DNA of 64,000 nt from Flagellimonas hadalis (GCF_007785775.2 NZ_VNIK02000014.1:25518-89517), one strand, 5' to 3'; numbered from the stretch's first letter, positions 1-8,627 are shown. Program-made: numbers and translations. The notes: generated by a model from the letters alone, not told the origin.

Positions 1-131
1 TTGACGATTATCCGGTGCTCATCCTGCTTTTTGTGGGCGTGTTCGGTCTGGGAGTGGTCATCTCATGGGCCAGCACCCATTTTGCCACCCAACGTTTCCT
101 CAATTTGAGGACGGATCATCTTTATTATTAG
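1..131 (+). CDS. ftsX: Cell-division permease FtsX, C-terminal end (partial)
   Basis: Only the last 42 codons are present; the gene enters from the left edge, read in the frame starting at base 3 and ending with TAG at 129-131. The fragment is a hydrophobic segment (PVLILLFVGVFGLGVVISW) followed by a short polar tail ending in DHLYY. A final membrane helix plus short tail is what the end of FtsX looks like in Bacteroidota. FtsX is the permease partner of FtsE and links the divisome to wall hydrolases at the inner membrane. The downstream order DUF3098-uppP-truB is the usual flavobacterial neighbourhood of ftsX and is the main support for the name. Confidence 0.75.
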   Translation, partial: DDYPVLILLFVGVFGLGVVISWASTHFATQRFLNLRTDHLYY

Positions 132-219
132 ACAAAAGACTCTGGACCGCTGCGCTTTTAGACATAGGACGACATATATAATCCATCAAACCTGGGAAAG
201 TTTTGATTAAATTTGTGCC

Positions 220-480
220 ATGAGCAAGAAAAACAACGATCAAAAACCCAACAAGGAGTTTGTTTTCCAAAGGAAAAATTATCTCTTTCTCTTTATAGGC
301 ATTGCTTTCATTGCCTTGGGTTTTATTTTGATGAGTGGCGGCGGGACCGACGACCCTAATGTCTTCAACCCGGAGATCTACAATTTTAGAAGGATTCGTT
401 TGGCCCCCACCTTGGTGTTGATCGGCCTCGGCATCCAGATATATGCCATTTTGTTGAACCCCAATAAAAATAAGGACTGA
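220..480 (+). CDS. DUF3098 small membrane protein
   Basis: An 86-residue protein with a basic, polar N terminus (about 1-20), a first membrane helix at about 23-39 (YLFLFIGIAFIALGFILM), a short loop containing GGGTDDPNVFNPEIYNFRRI, and a second helix at about 62-80. This is the DUF3098 pattern: small two-helix proteins confined to Bacteroidota. The ATG is preceded by about 90 non-coding bases after ftsX, and the stop is one base before the TTG start of uppP, so the two are probably co-transcribed. Its molecular role is unknown; its steady position between ftsX and uppP suggests an envelope or division function. Confidence 0.85.
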   Translation: MSKKNNDQKPNKEFVFQRKNYLFLFIGIAFIALGFILMSGGGTDDPNVFNPEIYNFRRIRLAPTLVLIGLGIQIYAILLNPNKNKD

Positions 481-481
481 T

Positions 482-1276
482 TTGGAGTTGATAGACGCGA
501 TCATCCTTGGGATCATCCAAGGGTTGACAGAATTCCTGCCCGTGTCTTCCAGCGGTCATTTGGAATTGGGAAAAGCCATATTGGGAGCAAATGCCCTTCC
601 CGAAGAAAGCCTTTTGTTCACGGTCATACTGCACTTTGCCACCGCATTGAGCACCATTGTGGTGTTTCGAAAGGACATTCTCGAAATTTTTAAGGGCCTT
701 CTCCAATTCAAATGGAACGAACAGACCCAATTTTCCCTCAAGATCATTATTTCGATGATCCCCGCGGCACTGGTCGGTCTCTTTTTAAATGATTTTATCG
801 AAGTGTTTTTTGATGGGGCCATCATCATTGTAGGCATCATGCTCATCATCACTGCCATTTTGCTCTATTTGGCGGATATGGCCAAAACCACGGATAAGGG
901 CGTTTCTTTCCGAAGTGCCTTTGTGATTGGTATGGCTCAGGCCGTAGCCATCCTGCCCGGTATTTCCCGAAGTGGGGCCACGATTTCCGCAGCCGTGCTA
1001 TTGGGTGTGGACAAGACCAAATCAGCCCGTTTTTCATTTTTGATGGTAGTTCCGTTGATCTTGGGCAAAGTAGCCAAAGACCTTATGGGGGGCGACATCA
1101 ATTTTCATGGGGACCAGGCCGTGGCCATGGGTGCAGGGTTCATCGCTGCCTTCATTGCCGGGTTGGCCGCCTGCACGTGGATGATCAAGTTGGTACGGCA
1201 GAGCAAGCTCACCTATTTTGCCATCTACTGTTTCATTGTTGGACTTATTGCCGTGGCTTGGAGCGTTTGGGGATAG
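482..1276 (+). CDS. uppP: Undecaprenyl-diphosphate phosphatase UppP (BacA)
   Basis: Integral membrane phosphatase that converts undecaprenyl diphosphate to the monophosphate and so recycles the lipid carrier for peptidoglycan and other envelope polymers. At 264 residues it is the normal family length. The two diagnostic motifs are present: QGLTEFLPVSSSGHL near residue 14, with the catalytic glutamate/serine-rich segment, and PGISRSGATISAAVLLG near 158, with the conserved arginine. About seven hydrophobic segments follow. The start is TTG at 482, one base after the DUF3098 stop; no better ATG exists near the conserved N terminus. It lies in an ftsX-DUF3098-uppP run, and truB follows after a likely internal promoter. 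Confidence 0.95.
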   Translation: MELIDAIILGIIQGLTEFLPVSSSGHLELGKAILGANALPEESLLFTVILHFATALSTIVVFRKDILEIFKGLLQFKWNEQTQFSLKIIISMIPAALVGLFLNDFIEVFFDGAIIIVGIMLIITAILLYLADMAKTTDKGVSFRSAFVIGMAQAVAILPGISRSGATISAAVLLGVDKTKSARFSFLMVVPLILGKVAKDLMGGDINFHGDQAVAMGAGFIAAFIAGLAACTWMIKLVRQSKLTYFAIYCFIVGLIAVAWSVWG

Positions 1277-1289
1277 ATCAGTACCTTTG
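1258..1289 (+). promoter_or_regulatory. Flavobacterial-type promoter for truB
   Basis: TTG at 1258-1260, a 21-base spacer and TACCTTTG at 1282-1289 fit the Bacteroidota consensus TTG-N17-23-TAnnTTTG. It lies in the end of uppP and would start transcription about 15-20 bases before the TTG start of truB. Called from consensus only. Confidence 0.5.
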
Positions 1290-1311
1290 TCCAAAACCCA
1301 AAGCTTAGCTT

Positions 1312-2001
1312 TTGAAGACCAAAGAAGATTTTTTGAACGGTGAGATCCTTCTGATCGACAAGCCCTTGGAATGGAGTTCGTTCCAGGCCGTAAATGCCTT
1401 AAAGTGGGCCATTCGTAAAAAATTTAACCTCAAGAAAATTAAAATTGGCCATGCCGGAACGCTGGATCCATTGGCCACTGGCCTGTTGGTCATCTGTACG
1501 GGCAAGTTCACCAAAAAGATCCCAGAGCTACAAGGTCAGGTGAAGGAATATACCGGCACGTTCACCCTGGGGGCGACTACGCCATCATACGATCTGGAAA
1601 CCGAGGTGCACCAAACTTTTCCCATAGACCACATTTCTGAAACAGCCATAAAAGAGGCGGCAAAACAATTTTTGGGGGAAATAGATCAAGTTCCCCCTGT
1701 GTTCTCCGCATTGAAAAAAGATGGCAAACGCCTCTATGAGCTCGCACGGGAAGGAAAAGAAGTGGACATAAAATCCCGAAAAGTAGAAATACTTGAATTT
1801 GAAATCACACGAGTCACCCTTCCTGAGGTCGATTTCAGGGTGGTGTGCAGCAAAGGGACCTATATCCGCTCCCTGGCCCACGATTTTGGCAAAGCACTGG
1901 GCTCTGGAGCCCATCTTTCAGCGCTCAGAAGAACCAAAATAGGGGATTTCAACGTAAATAATGCTACCAGCCCTTTGGTTTTCAAAGAAAGTCTGGAGTA
2001 A
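1312..2001 (+). CDS. truB: tRNA pseudouridine(55) synthase TruB
   Basis: Makes pseudouridine at position 55 in the T-loop of tRNAs. The 229-residue protein carries the family motif GHAGTLDPLATGLLVI at about 45-60, with the catalytic aspartate in AGTLDP, then YTGTFTLGATTPSYDLE and VPPVFSALKKDGKRLYELAR, the substrate-binding segments, and CSKGTYIRSLAHDFG near the C terminus. It ends without the long PUA domain of the E. coli enzyme (314 residues), which is common in Bacteroidota. The start is TTG at 1312, giving an N terminus (KTKEDFLNGEILLIDKPLEW) that aligns with family members. Confidence 0.95.
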   Translation: MKTKEDFLNGEILLIDKPLEWSSFQAVNALKWAIRKKFNLKKIKIGHAGTLDPLATGLLVICTGKFTKKIPELQGQVKEYTGTFTLGATTPSYDLETEVHQTFPIDHISETAIKEAAKQFLGEIDQVPPVFSALKKDGKRLYELAREGKEVDIKSRKVEILEFEITRVTLPEVDFRVVCSKGTYIRSLAHDFGKALGSGAHLSALRRTKIGDFNVNNATSPLVFKESLE

Positions 2002-2029
2002 AATATTTTTCGAAAAATGCGGTTATAGT

Positions 2030-2755
2030 ATGACCATGAACCTGAACAGAAGCCAATTATCGCTCTTGATCACCTTCTTTTCCATGGCCATAGTGGTTTT
2101 GTTGTTGTTCAACATTCACTTGGGCGGGATGAAAGAAGATGAATATGTCATTGAAATGAGCTTGGCGGATGAGGACATCGAGAAATTGCTCGAAGAGGAA
2201 GACAAAAGATTGGAGGAATTGGCTGCCAACAGCGACCCCATCAAAAGCCACATGGCATTCAACGAAACCGCAAAACCTAGCGTAGGAAGCCCTGAGCCCT
2301 TGAAAACCCTTGAGGAACTTATGGAAGAAAGGGCCCTGAGCAGTGAGACCGGCGAATATTCCGGGGACGACAACTTTTCAAGCCAGTTGAAGCAGTTAAG
2401 GGAACAACGGGACGAAAAAAAACAAAAATTGGGCGAACGTGATGCCCAAAAGCAGGAATTCACCAACTATTTGAAAGATAAACGCACCTCCATTTCCTAC
2501 TCCTTGGTGGAGAGGAACGCTTACTCTTTGCCGCCGCCCATCTATACCTGTATTGAAGGTGGAAAGGTGGTCATCAACATCAATGTGGATTCCAATGGAT
2601 ATGTGACAGAGGCCAGTTTTAACGATAAAAGTTCCACGACCAGCAATGGCTGCTTGGTGGACAATGCCATAAACTATGCCCTAAAGGCGCGTTTCAGCCC
2701 CGACTCCAAAAATTCACAGATCGGGACCATTACCTATCTATTCCAGAGCAAGTAG
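2030..2755 (+). CDS. TonB C-terminal-like envelope protein
   Basis: A 241-residue protein: one membrane helix near the N terminus (about 10-28, LSLLITFFSMAIVVLLLFNI), a long acidic and charged central region with predicted coiled coil (about 45-150, rich in E, K, Q), and a C-terminal domain (about 155-241) containing GGKVVININVDSNGYVTEASF and ALKARFSPDSKNSQIGTITYLF, which resembles the TonB_C fold. The topology matches an energy-transducer-like protein spanning the periplasm, but the usual proline-rich stretch is missing, so function as TonB is inference. The ATG at 2030 was chosen because an earlier in-frame start would overlap truB; 2036 is an alternative. Its end overlaps the opposing thioredoxin-like gene by 18 bases. 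Confidence 0.7.
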   Translation: MTMNLNRSQLSLLITFFSMAIVVLLLFNIHLGGMKEDEYVIEMSLADEDIEKLLEEEDKRLEELAANSDPIKSHMAFNETAKPSVGSPEPLKTLEELMEERALSSETGEYSGDDNFSSQLKQLREQRDEKKQKLGERDAQKQEFTNYLKDKRTSISYSLVERNAYSLPPPIYTCIEGGKVVININVDSNGYVTEASFNDKSSTTSNGCLVDNAINYALKARFSPDSKNSQIGTITYLFQSK

Positions 2756-3358
2756 TTGTAGCATATCGCCCAGGATATTTTGGCCCTTGTCCTTGTTGTA
2801 CCAAACCTGAAGTTCCTGTTTGAACCCATCGGTCAGTTTGCCATGTTCCTTTTTGAATGTTTCTACCATTTCAGTGGCGACACTGGGCCTTGGACCCCAT
2901 TCACCTACAATTTGACCTTTCTTCTTGTTCAAAACAATGAGTTTGGGGATGGAACGGCTCCCATTGGTCAAAAAAGCATCCATGAGTTCCAAGTTTTCAT
3001 CCCTGAGAACGATTTTGAGGTCAATGCTTTTTGCTTCCTTGGCTATTTTGTCCATAATGGGCAAGCTGGCAGCGGCATCCCCGCACCAACTCTCGGTCAG
3101 CACTAAAAAAACCAGTTTTGAATCCAATTTGGAAAGTTGTTCCCTTGCATTTTCCGGCAGTTTGAAGGTTTTCTCCCATCGGTGCATGCGGCGGTCGTTG
3201 AGCTGGGTAAAATTGATTCGGACCTCTGATTGGTCCAATCCTGTGGTCTTGCCCTCCTCGGCCAATCGGTGTACCATTTCCCGGTACTCTTGGTATTCCT
3301 TTCCTTTGGAAAGGGCTTCCACCACTAATGCCGACCTATCTTTCTCGATGACTTCCAT
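2738..3358 (-). CDS. Thioredoxin-fold family protein with single-cysteine WCGDAA site
   Basis: A 206-residue cytosolic protein with no signal peptide. The second half has a thioredoxin-like core: LVFLVLTESWCGDAAASLPIM, where the redox motif is WCGDAA rather than WCxxC, followed by the cis-proline segment SIPKLIVLNK and a GEWGPRP turn. The N-terminal 80 residues are helical and charged. With only one cysteine at the active site it cannot do ordinary dithiol exchange; a peroxidase- or adaptor-like role is possible. This single-Cys family is common in Bacteroidota and usually labelled thioredoxin family protein. It is probably a one-gene unit. Confidence 0.8.
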   Translation of the reverse strand: MEVIEKDRSALVVEALSKGKEYQEYREMVHRLAEEGKTTGLDQSEVRINFTQLNDRRMHRWEKTFKLPENAREQLSKLDSKLVFLVLTESWCGDAAASLPIMDKIAKEAKSIDLKIVLRDENLELMDAFLTNGSRSIPKLIVLNKKKGQIVGEWGPRPSVATEMVETFKKEHGKLTDGFKQELQVWYNKDKGQNILGDMLQLLALE

Positions 3359-3374
3359 ACCTCATTTATTTTTT

Positions 3375-3382
3375 CAAAAATA
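3375..3382 (-). promoter_or_regulatory. -7 element upstream of the thioredoxin-like gene
   Basis: On the minus strand TATTTTTG matches TAnnTTTG and ends about 17 bases before the ATG. No TTG lies at the expected -33 spacing. Confidence 0.35.
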
Positions 3383-3462
3383 CCATGGCACAATGGCCTA
3401 ATTGGTGACTTTTGTCATAGGTTGTCGCAGAATATCCAAGTACTTACATTCCTTGAGATGTT

Positions 3463-4860
3463 TTAGAGCATTTTGGGGTTGATGGCCAAACTCTTGAACA
3501 ACATGGCCTTGGTGTGGAAGAATTTGTTCTCCATTTCATTTTGTTTGAGATAGGCATCTATGAGCTTACTTTCCCTGGTATTGATCAAAAAGAGGGAGCT
3601 TTCACCAAAACTAAACTTGCGTTCTTCCGCGGACAAGAGGGTGGAATAATCCTTTACAATATCTTGGATGAGTTGGTTTTGCTGTATGTAGGAGTCCAAC
3701 TCATTATAAATGGCGATGACCTTGTTCTGTATTTCCACTTGGGCATTGTCCCGCTCAAACTCGGCATCCCGCAGTTTGAATTTGGCCAATTTCAGGTCGC
3801 CCCGCTCTTTGCGGAGGAACAAGGGCAGTTGAAAGGAAAATCCGCCTTTGTAGTTTTCAGTGACAAAGGAATTCATCAGTTCTGGGGTTTCCGTGACAAA
3901 ATTGTATTCCACGTCCAACTTCGGAAGCAATTTGTTGGCCTTTAACCGTTTATCCACTTCAAGACCTTCAATTTTATATTCCAGGGACATCAGTTTCGGA
4001 TGGTTGTCCAGATTGAAACTATCCAAAGGCACCCCTTCGATCTCCAAGGTGGAATCAATGGCGATATCCGTCCCCAGATCAGGCTTCACCCCAGGTTGCA
4101 GTTCGACGGGCACATCATCTATCCACAAAAAATTGGACAGTTCCAAAGATGTTTTCATCAACTTCACCTTGGCCTGTTCATAACCAAGTGCCCGGTTGCG
4201 CACGGCAATTTTGGCCTCGACGGTATCGATCATGGCGATATCACCTGCCAGAGCGCTCTCCCGGACCCCGCCAAACCTTATTTCGGCATTGTCCAAAAAG
4301 TCTTTGTACACTTCGGCATCCCGAAATGCCCTTAACCAATCAAAATAGGCCAAGGATGCCTTATACAGCACTTCGTTTACCTGAAGGTCTTGCTCCGCCT
4401 TGGACTGTTCCCGAAAGAGTTTGGCCCTGCGCAAGGTGGCCATCCGTTCGTTGATCCAAAAACCCTGTGCCAACGACATGGAGACCCCCGCGCTATACAG
4501 TCCATCCTCTGGCAGGGTTTCATCCGGGTTGATGTAGTATCCCTCGCTCTGCTGAAAATTCCCTTTGAGCTCTATCCCGAACCACGTAGGGATTTTGAAC
4601 GTGGTGTTCAAGCGGTCCCAATATTCGGTGCCCTTGAACTCTTTCCGCTGATAGTCAACTTCTACCTTGGGGTCAAAACCGCCCCTGGCCTTCATCAGGT
4701 TGGCCTGCCCTGCGGGTATGTTCAACTGGGCCTGCTTGGCCACGGGATGGTGTTTCTTCACATAGCCCAAATATTCCTTGAACCCCAGCACTAATGAATC
4801 CTGTTGGGTATACACTTGCCCGGTTGCAAAGAAAACAATCACCCAAAGAAATGATCGCAT
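3463..4860 (-). CDS. TolC-family outer-membrane efflux protein
   Basis: A 465-residue outer-membrane factor, last gene of the export operon. A signal peptide (about 1-19, MRSFLWVIVFFATGQVYTQ) precedes two long alpha-helical TolC repeats, seen as runs such as EVLYKASLAYFDWLRAFRDAEVY and AQVEIQNKVIAIYNELDSYIQ in equivalent positions of the two halves. The start is the ATG at 4860, one base after the stop of the HlyD gene; a longer reading frame upstream lies inside that gene and was rejected. It should form the outer-membrane channel for the ABC-HlyD pair, giving a type I-like tripartite exporter. Confidence 0.88.
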   Translation of the reverse strand: MRSFLWVIVFFATGQVYTQQDSLVLGFKEYLGYVKKHHPVAKQAQLNIPAGQANLMKARGGFDPKVEVDYQRKEFKGTEYWDRLNTTFKIPTWFGIELKGNFQQSEGYYINPDETLPEDGLYSAGVSMSLAQGFWINERMATLRRAKLFREQSKAEQDLQVNEVLYKASLAYFDWLRAFRDAEVYKDFLDNAEIRFGGVRESALAGDIAMIDTVEAKIAVRNRALGYEQAKVKLMKTSLELSNFLWIDDVPVELQPGVKPDLGTDIAIDSTLEIEGVPLDSFNLDNHPKLMSLEYKIEGLEVDKRLKANKLLPKLDVEYNFVTETPELMNSFVTENYKGGFSFQLPLFLRKERGDLKLAKFKLRDAEFERDNAQVEIQNKVIAIYNELDSYIQQNQLIQDIVKDYSTLLSAEERKFSFGESSLFLINTRESKLIDAYLKQNEMENKFFHTKAMLFKSLAINPKML

Positions 4861-4861
4861 C

Positions 4862-6217
4862 CTATTTTTTGGTGGCATCTGCACTCGTGTTTTGGGGTTG
4901 ATAATAATCCGGAGGAAATCCATTGAGCTGCCTCCACAGTTCGAACCAAATGGGAACATCCTCCAAAAGGGCCAAGGTACTGGCCCCGGAGCCCACTCGT
5001 ATGTCCTTGGGCCAAGGAACATCGTCTGGATCGGGAGCCAACAGCAAACGATATTTGCCGTTTGGGCTGATAAATGTCTCAATGGCGACTATTTTGCCCC
5101 CAAAAGTGCCATAGGACACGTTGGGCCAACCGCTAAAGACAATCGCTGGCCAACCATCAAACTGTATCCGTACTTTTTCCCCGATATGGACCAGAGGCAA
5201 ATCTATGGGATCCACATAAGTCTCCACTGCCATGTCGTAATCTGACGGCATGATTCCGACCAATTGCGCTCCTTCTTTGAAGGTTTCCCCTATTCCTGAC
5301 TGAATGGCCTTGTTGATGAACCCACTTTGCGGGGCCTTTATGTACAACAGGCTGTTCCTGATCTCATAGTTGGTATATTCGTTTTCCAATTTGGTGACTT
5401 GTGCCTCGGAATCAAATTGGTTGGACTGGGCCGTGTACAGGTCGCTCTGCGCCTTTGAGATTTTATCGGTGTACTCTGCCTGCACCCGATTGATTTCCAC
5501 TTGGGCATTGATCACCTCATTTTTACTGGCCAGGAGTTTGTTTTCCTGACCGATGAGTTTTGCCTGGGTTTCTTGGAGCTTGAGCCGCTTTTCTTCCACG
5601 TCGGTGACTGCCTTCAGCCCTTCTTCCTGCAACTGCACTACACGGTCGTATTGGCGTTGTGCAATGGTAATATTGGTCTTTGCCGCTTCCAGGTCGATAC
5701 TGTCACTTTGGACTTTCAATTTTGATTGGATCAGTTTGTTTTTGGCCTGTTCCAACTTCAATCCCTGCTCCCTGGTCAAAGCATCGATTTGCTGGTCCAA
5801 GGCCTTCACTTTGCCTTTGTACGAGGTTACCGCCATGGATTTTGCCTCTATCTGTTTACCTGTACGTTGTACAAGATCGGGGTCAAAATATTCGCTCTTC
5901 ACTTCGGAAATGTGCAGGATGGTGTCCCCCTTTTCCACATAATCGCCTTCACGGACATACCATTTTTCAATACGGCCCGGAATGGGTGATTGGATGGTCT
6001 GTGGCCTTTGGTCCGGCGTAAGGGTGGTCAAGTACCCCCTTCCGGATATGGTCTGTGTCCATGGGAGCAAAAGAATAAAAAAGACGATGATGGAGAATGC
6101 TGCCAAAAAGCGGTTAAACTGTTTATAGTGTCTCTTGTGGAATACTTTCTTTCCAGCACCAAACTGGGAAATGTCCACCTTTTCATTCAACTTGCTATGT
6201 GAGGAAATATTCAGCAT
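4862..6217 (-). CDS. HlyD-family periplasmic adaptor (membrane fusion protein)
   Basis: A 451-residue adaptor anchored by one N-terminal helix at about 35-53 (FLAAFSIIVFFILLLPWTQ). A lipoyl/biotinyl-like half motif follows (IQSPIPGRIEKWYVREGDYVEKGDTIL, about 75-100), then a long coiled-coil hairpin (about 115-285), the second lipoyl half (IKAPQSGFINKAIQSGIGETFKEG), a beta-barrel segment and a C-terminal amphipathic tail. This is standard HlyD architecture bridging the ABC protein and the TolC channel. Its ATG overlaps the ABC stop by one base, indicating translational coupling. Confidence 0.9.
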   Translation of the reverse strand: MLNISSHSKLNEKVDISQFGAGKKVFHKRHYKQFNRFLAAFSIIVFFILLLPWTQTISGRGYLTTLTPDQRPQTIQSPIPGRIEKWYVREGDYVEKGDTILHISEVKSEYFDPDLVQRTGKQIEAKSMAVTSYKGKVKALDQQIDALTREQGLKLEQAKNKLIQSKLKVQSDSIDLEAAKTNITIAQRQYDRVVQLQEEGLKAVTDVEEKRLKLQETQAKLIGQENKLLASKNEVINAQVEINRVQAEYTDKISKAQSDLYTAQSNQFDSEAQVTKLENEYTNYEIRNSLLYIKAPQSGFINKAIQSGIGETFKEGAQLVGIMPSDYDMAVETYVDPIDLPLVHIGEKVRIQFDGWPAIVFSGWPNVSYGTFGGKIVAIETFISPNGKYRLLLAPDPDDVPWPKDIRVGSGASTLALLEDVPIWFELWRQLNGFPPDYYQPQNTSADATKK

Positions 6218-7890
6218 TATCTTAATTTTTCATTGATCAACCGTCCGTTTTCCATAGTAATTATCCTATTGCAGCGATTGGCCCATCTTGGATTCTCACT
6301 GACCACTATCAGGGCCCATCCATTGGAAGGATCGCCAAGAAAGTCCATGATCTGTTCCGACTCACTTTCCCCAAACAGTTCCAAGGGATCCTTGAGCAGT
6401 AGCAGTTTGGGTCTGGTCACTATGCTCCGGGCCAGAACGATCTTTTTGGAGATAAAGTCCGGTATCTTCTTTCCTTCGGGGTAGAGTATGGTCTTTAGCC
6501 CTTTTGGCTGTTCCTTGACGAACTGCGTCAGACCTACTTTTTCCAAGGCCCAATAAATGTCATCCATGGGGATTTTTTTGTTCCCAAAGGTGATATTGTC
6601 CAGAATGGTCCCTTCAAAAGGGTATTCCTCCGTAAGGGAATGTCCCAACTGGGAACGATATTCCCTAAGGTTGATTCCTTGGAGCGATACATTGTTCACA
6701 TAGATTTTACCCTTGTTGGGTTCCAAGATCCCGGCAATCATCCGGAGCAGGGTAGATCTTCCTGACCCATTGGAACCTTGGATCAATATCCTGCTTTGAG
6801 GCTCTATGGTGAAGGACACATCGTCAATGATCTTTTTGTCCCTTCCCGGTACTTTATACACCAAGTTCTGAAGTTCTACCACAAGCCCTTGCTTCCCTTC
6901 GAAAGGTGTTTCCCCCTCAAGGGGTTCAAGTTCCTTATCTACTACCTGTCCCAGTTTTTCCAATGAAGTGAGCAGATCGTAGAATACTTCTAGGCCCAAG
7001 ATCATTTTTTCGACAGAATTGATCACCAATAGAATGATGATCTCTGCGGCCACAAACTGGCCTATGTTCATCTGTTGGTCCAACACGAGAAGCCCTCCGA
7101 TCAGCAAGAGCCCTGCGGTGACCAATACCTTGAACCCGACCATTTGGACGAACTGGAGCACCAAGATCCGAAAGTGTCCTTCCCTTGCATCCAGATATTC
7201 GGCCACCAGGGCATCGTTCTTGTCCATGGCATGCGAGGTGCGGCCCGAGAGCTTGAAACTTATGATGGATCGGGCTATTTCTTGGATCCAATGGGCGACT
7301 TTGTATTTGCTATTGGATTCTTCCAAACTTGTTTCCAGTCCCTTTTGCGCAGTAAACTTGAACACGAAGTAGATCAACAATAGCAACATTATGCCATAGA
7401 TAATGAAAAAGGGATGGTAAAAGGACAGGAGCAACAGTCCGAAGATAATTTGCAACAATGCCGAGGGAAAGTCGATGAGTATCTTGGACAGTGATTTTTG
7501 AACGGTAATGGTGTCAAAGAAACGATTGGCCAGTTCCGGCGGATAGTAATTACGTAGTTCGCTCATCTTTATTTTGGGAAACCGATAGGTGAACTCAAAG
7601 GAGGAGCGGGTAAAAATTTTCTGTTGGAGGTTTTCAATGATCCGTATCTGCATCAACTGAAGGGCGCCGACAAAAGCTACCCCAAGGGTAACCAGAACGA
7701 CCAAAACCACCCAAGAAGTACTTACCCTTGCCCCTTGTATCAAATTGATGATGGCCTGTATGCCCAAAGGCAAGGACAGATTGACCAGTCCAGCAAAAAT
7801 GGCGTAATAAAAAACTTGAAAGACATCTTTTTTGTCCAGGGCCAATAACCCCATCAAACGTTGCCAAGCAGTAAGAATGTTTTTTGTCAT
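6217..7890 (-). CDS. ABC exporter subunit with degenerate ATPase domain
   Basis: A 557-residue half-transporter: a six-helix ABC exporter membrane domain (about 1-310) fused to a nucleotide-binding domain (about 335-557). The fold markers are present but the catalytic ones are changed. Walker A reads GSNGSGRST, with Arg378 in place of the invariant lysine (codon AGA, checked on the minus strand). The LSGGQ position reads PDFIS. Walker B reads LLLLKDP instead of LLLLDEP, losing the catalytic glutamate context. The Q-loop reads SLTEEYPFEG, and the H-loop histidine is missing (VVSENPRW). There is no C39 peptidase domain. It may bind ATP weakly or need an unlinked active partner. It is coupled at both ends to tetR and hlyD by 1-base overlaps. 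Confidence 0.88.
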   Translation of the reverse strand: MTKNILTAWQRLMGLLALDKKDVFQVFYYAIFAGLVNLSLPLGIQAIINLIQGARVSTSWVVLVVLVTLGVAFVGALQLMQIRIIENLQQKIFTRSSFEFTYRFPKIKMSELRNYYPPELANRFFDTITVQKSLSKILIDFPSALLQIIFGLLLLSFYHPFFIIYGIMLLLLIYFVFKFTAQKGLETSLEESNSKYKVAHWIQEIARSIISFKLSGRTSHAMDKNDALVAEYLDAREGHFRILVLQFVQMVGFKVLVTAGLLLIGGLLVLDQQMNIGQFVAAEIIILLVINSVEKMILGLEVFYDLLTSLEKLGQVVDKELEPLEGETPFEGKQGLVVELQNLVYKVPGRDKKIIDDVSFTIEPQSRILIQGSNGSGRSTLLRMIAGILEPNKGKIYVNNVSLQGINLREYRSQLGHSLTEEYPFEGTILDNITFGNKKIPMDDIYWALEKVGLTQFVKEQPKGLKTILYPEGKKIPDFISKKIVLARSIVTRPKLLLLKDPLELFGESESEQIMDFLGDPSNGWALIVVSENPRWANRCNRIITMENGRLINEKLR

Positions 7891-8567
7891 TATGCCTTTT
7901 TTAGGATACTGAAGACCAAGTCCGTGAAATATTCTGTCGGGGTGATGTTTTCATCACAATCCGTAAGCGTGGAAAAATGTTCCCTTAAAAAATATTGGTA
8001 GAGCGCCCCTTCCAAAACCGTACTTGCCAAGGAATTGGGATAGCGATAATCTTTATCGACCTCCTCCACCATTTTGCCCAATCTGCCCACCAATCTTTTG
8101 TAAACAATGAAATAACCATCCTTTTTCTCCTTCCCCACTTCCTTGACCAACAAGGATTTGGAATATTCATCAATGATTATCCTGTTCAACACTACCTCAT
8201 TGATGTGTGAGACTGATGAGTCCTCCTGAACATTTTGGGTCAATACCTCAATGGCCTTTTTGAGCTTTTCCCTGGGGTCCGAAATACCATTGGTGGCAAA
8301 GACCATCCTATATTCCAGCCAGCCCCAGTACCAAGAGGCCAAGTACAATAATAGCTTGTGTTTGTTTTCAAAATAGCGGTAAATGGAGCTTTCGTTCGAC
8401 TTGATCCGAAGCCCAAGCTTTTTGAACGTAAACCGCTCAAAACCCATCTCGTCGATCATTGAAATGCTATGCTCCACAATTTTTTTGCCCAAATCCGAAG
8501 ATTCCGGGTCTTTAATATAGAGCTCTGAATTGATTCCCATTTTAAGGGACTGCATCAATAGTTCCAT
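7890..8567 (-). CDS. TetR/AcrR-family transcriptional regulator
   Basis: First gene of the export operon. The DNA-binding N terminus has the TetR pattern: GKKIVEHSISMIDEMGFERFTFKKLGLRIKSNESSIYRYFENKHKLL, with the recognition-helix signature SIYRYFENK. The C-terminal ligand domain (about 80-220) is all-helical and not specific enough to predict an effector. The start is uncertain: ATG at 8567 was chosen because it lies about 20 bases after a plausible transcription start; ATG at 8540 is a credible alternative. Its stop overlaps the ABC start (TAATG). A 15-base palindrome just upstream is probably its own operator. Confidence 0.88.
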   Translation of the reverse strand: MELLMQSLKMGINSELYIKDPESSDLGKKIVEHSISMIDEMGFERFTFKKLGLRIKSNESSIYRYFENKHKLLLYLASWYWGWLEYRMVFATNGISDPREKLKKAIEVLTQNVQEDSSVSHINEVVLNRIIIDEYSKSLLVKEVGKEKKDGYFIVYKRLVGRLGKMVEEVDKDYRYPNSLASTVLEGALYQYFLREHFSTLTDCDENITPTEYFTDLVFSILKKA

Positions 8568-8594
8568 CGCTGGCCAATTTGAAATTATGAATCG

Positions 8595-8602
8595 CAAAAA
8601 TA
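8595..8602 (-). promoter_or_regulatory. -7 element of the TetR-ABC-HlyD-TolC operon
   Basis: TATTTTTG on the minus strand matches TAnnTTTG and lies 27 bases before the chosen tetR start. The neighbouring palindrome at 8613-8627 falls where the -33 contact would be. Confidence 0.5.
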
Positions 8603-8612
8603 ATAGCTTTAC

Positions 8613-8627
8613 TATCATATTATGATA
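8613..8627. promoter_or_regulatory. Palindromic operator candidate for the TetR regulator
   Basis: TATCATA, one central base, then TATGATA: two perfect 7-base inverted arms. It lies between the divergent tetR and tag genes and 10 bases upstream of the operon's -7 element, where a bound repressor would block polymerase. TetR proteins usually bind 15-20 base palindromes beside their own gene. Confidence 0.5.
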
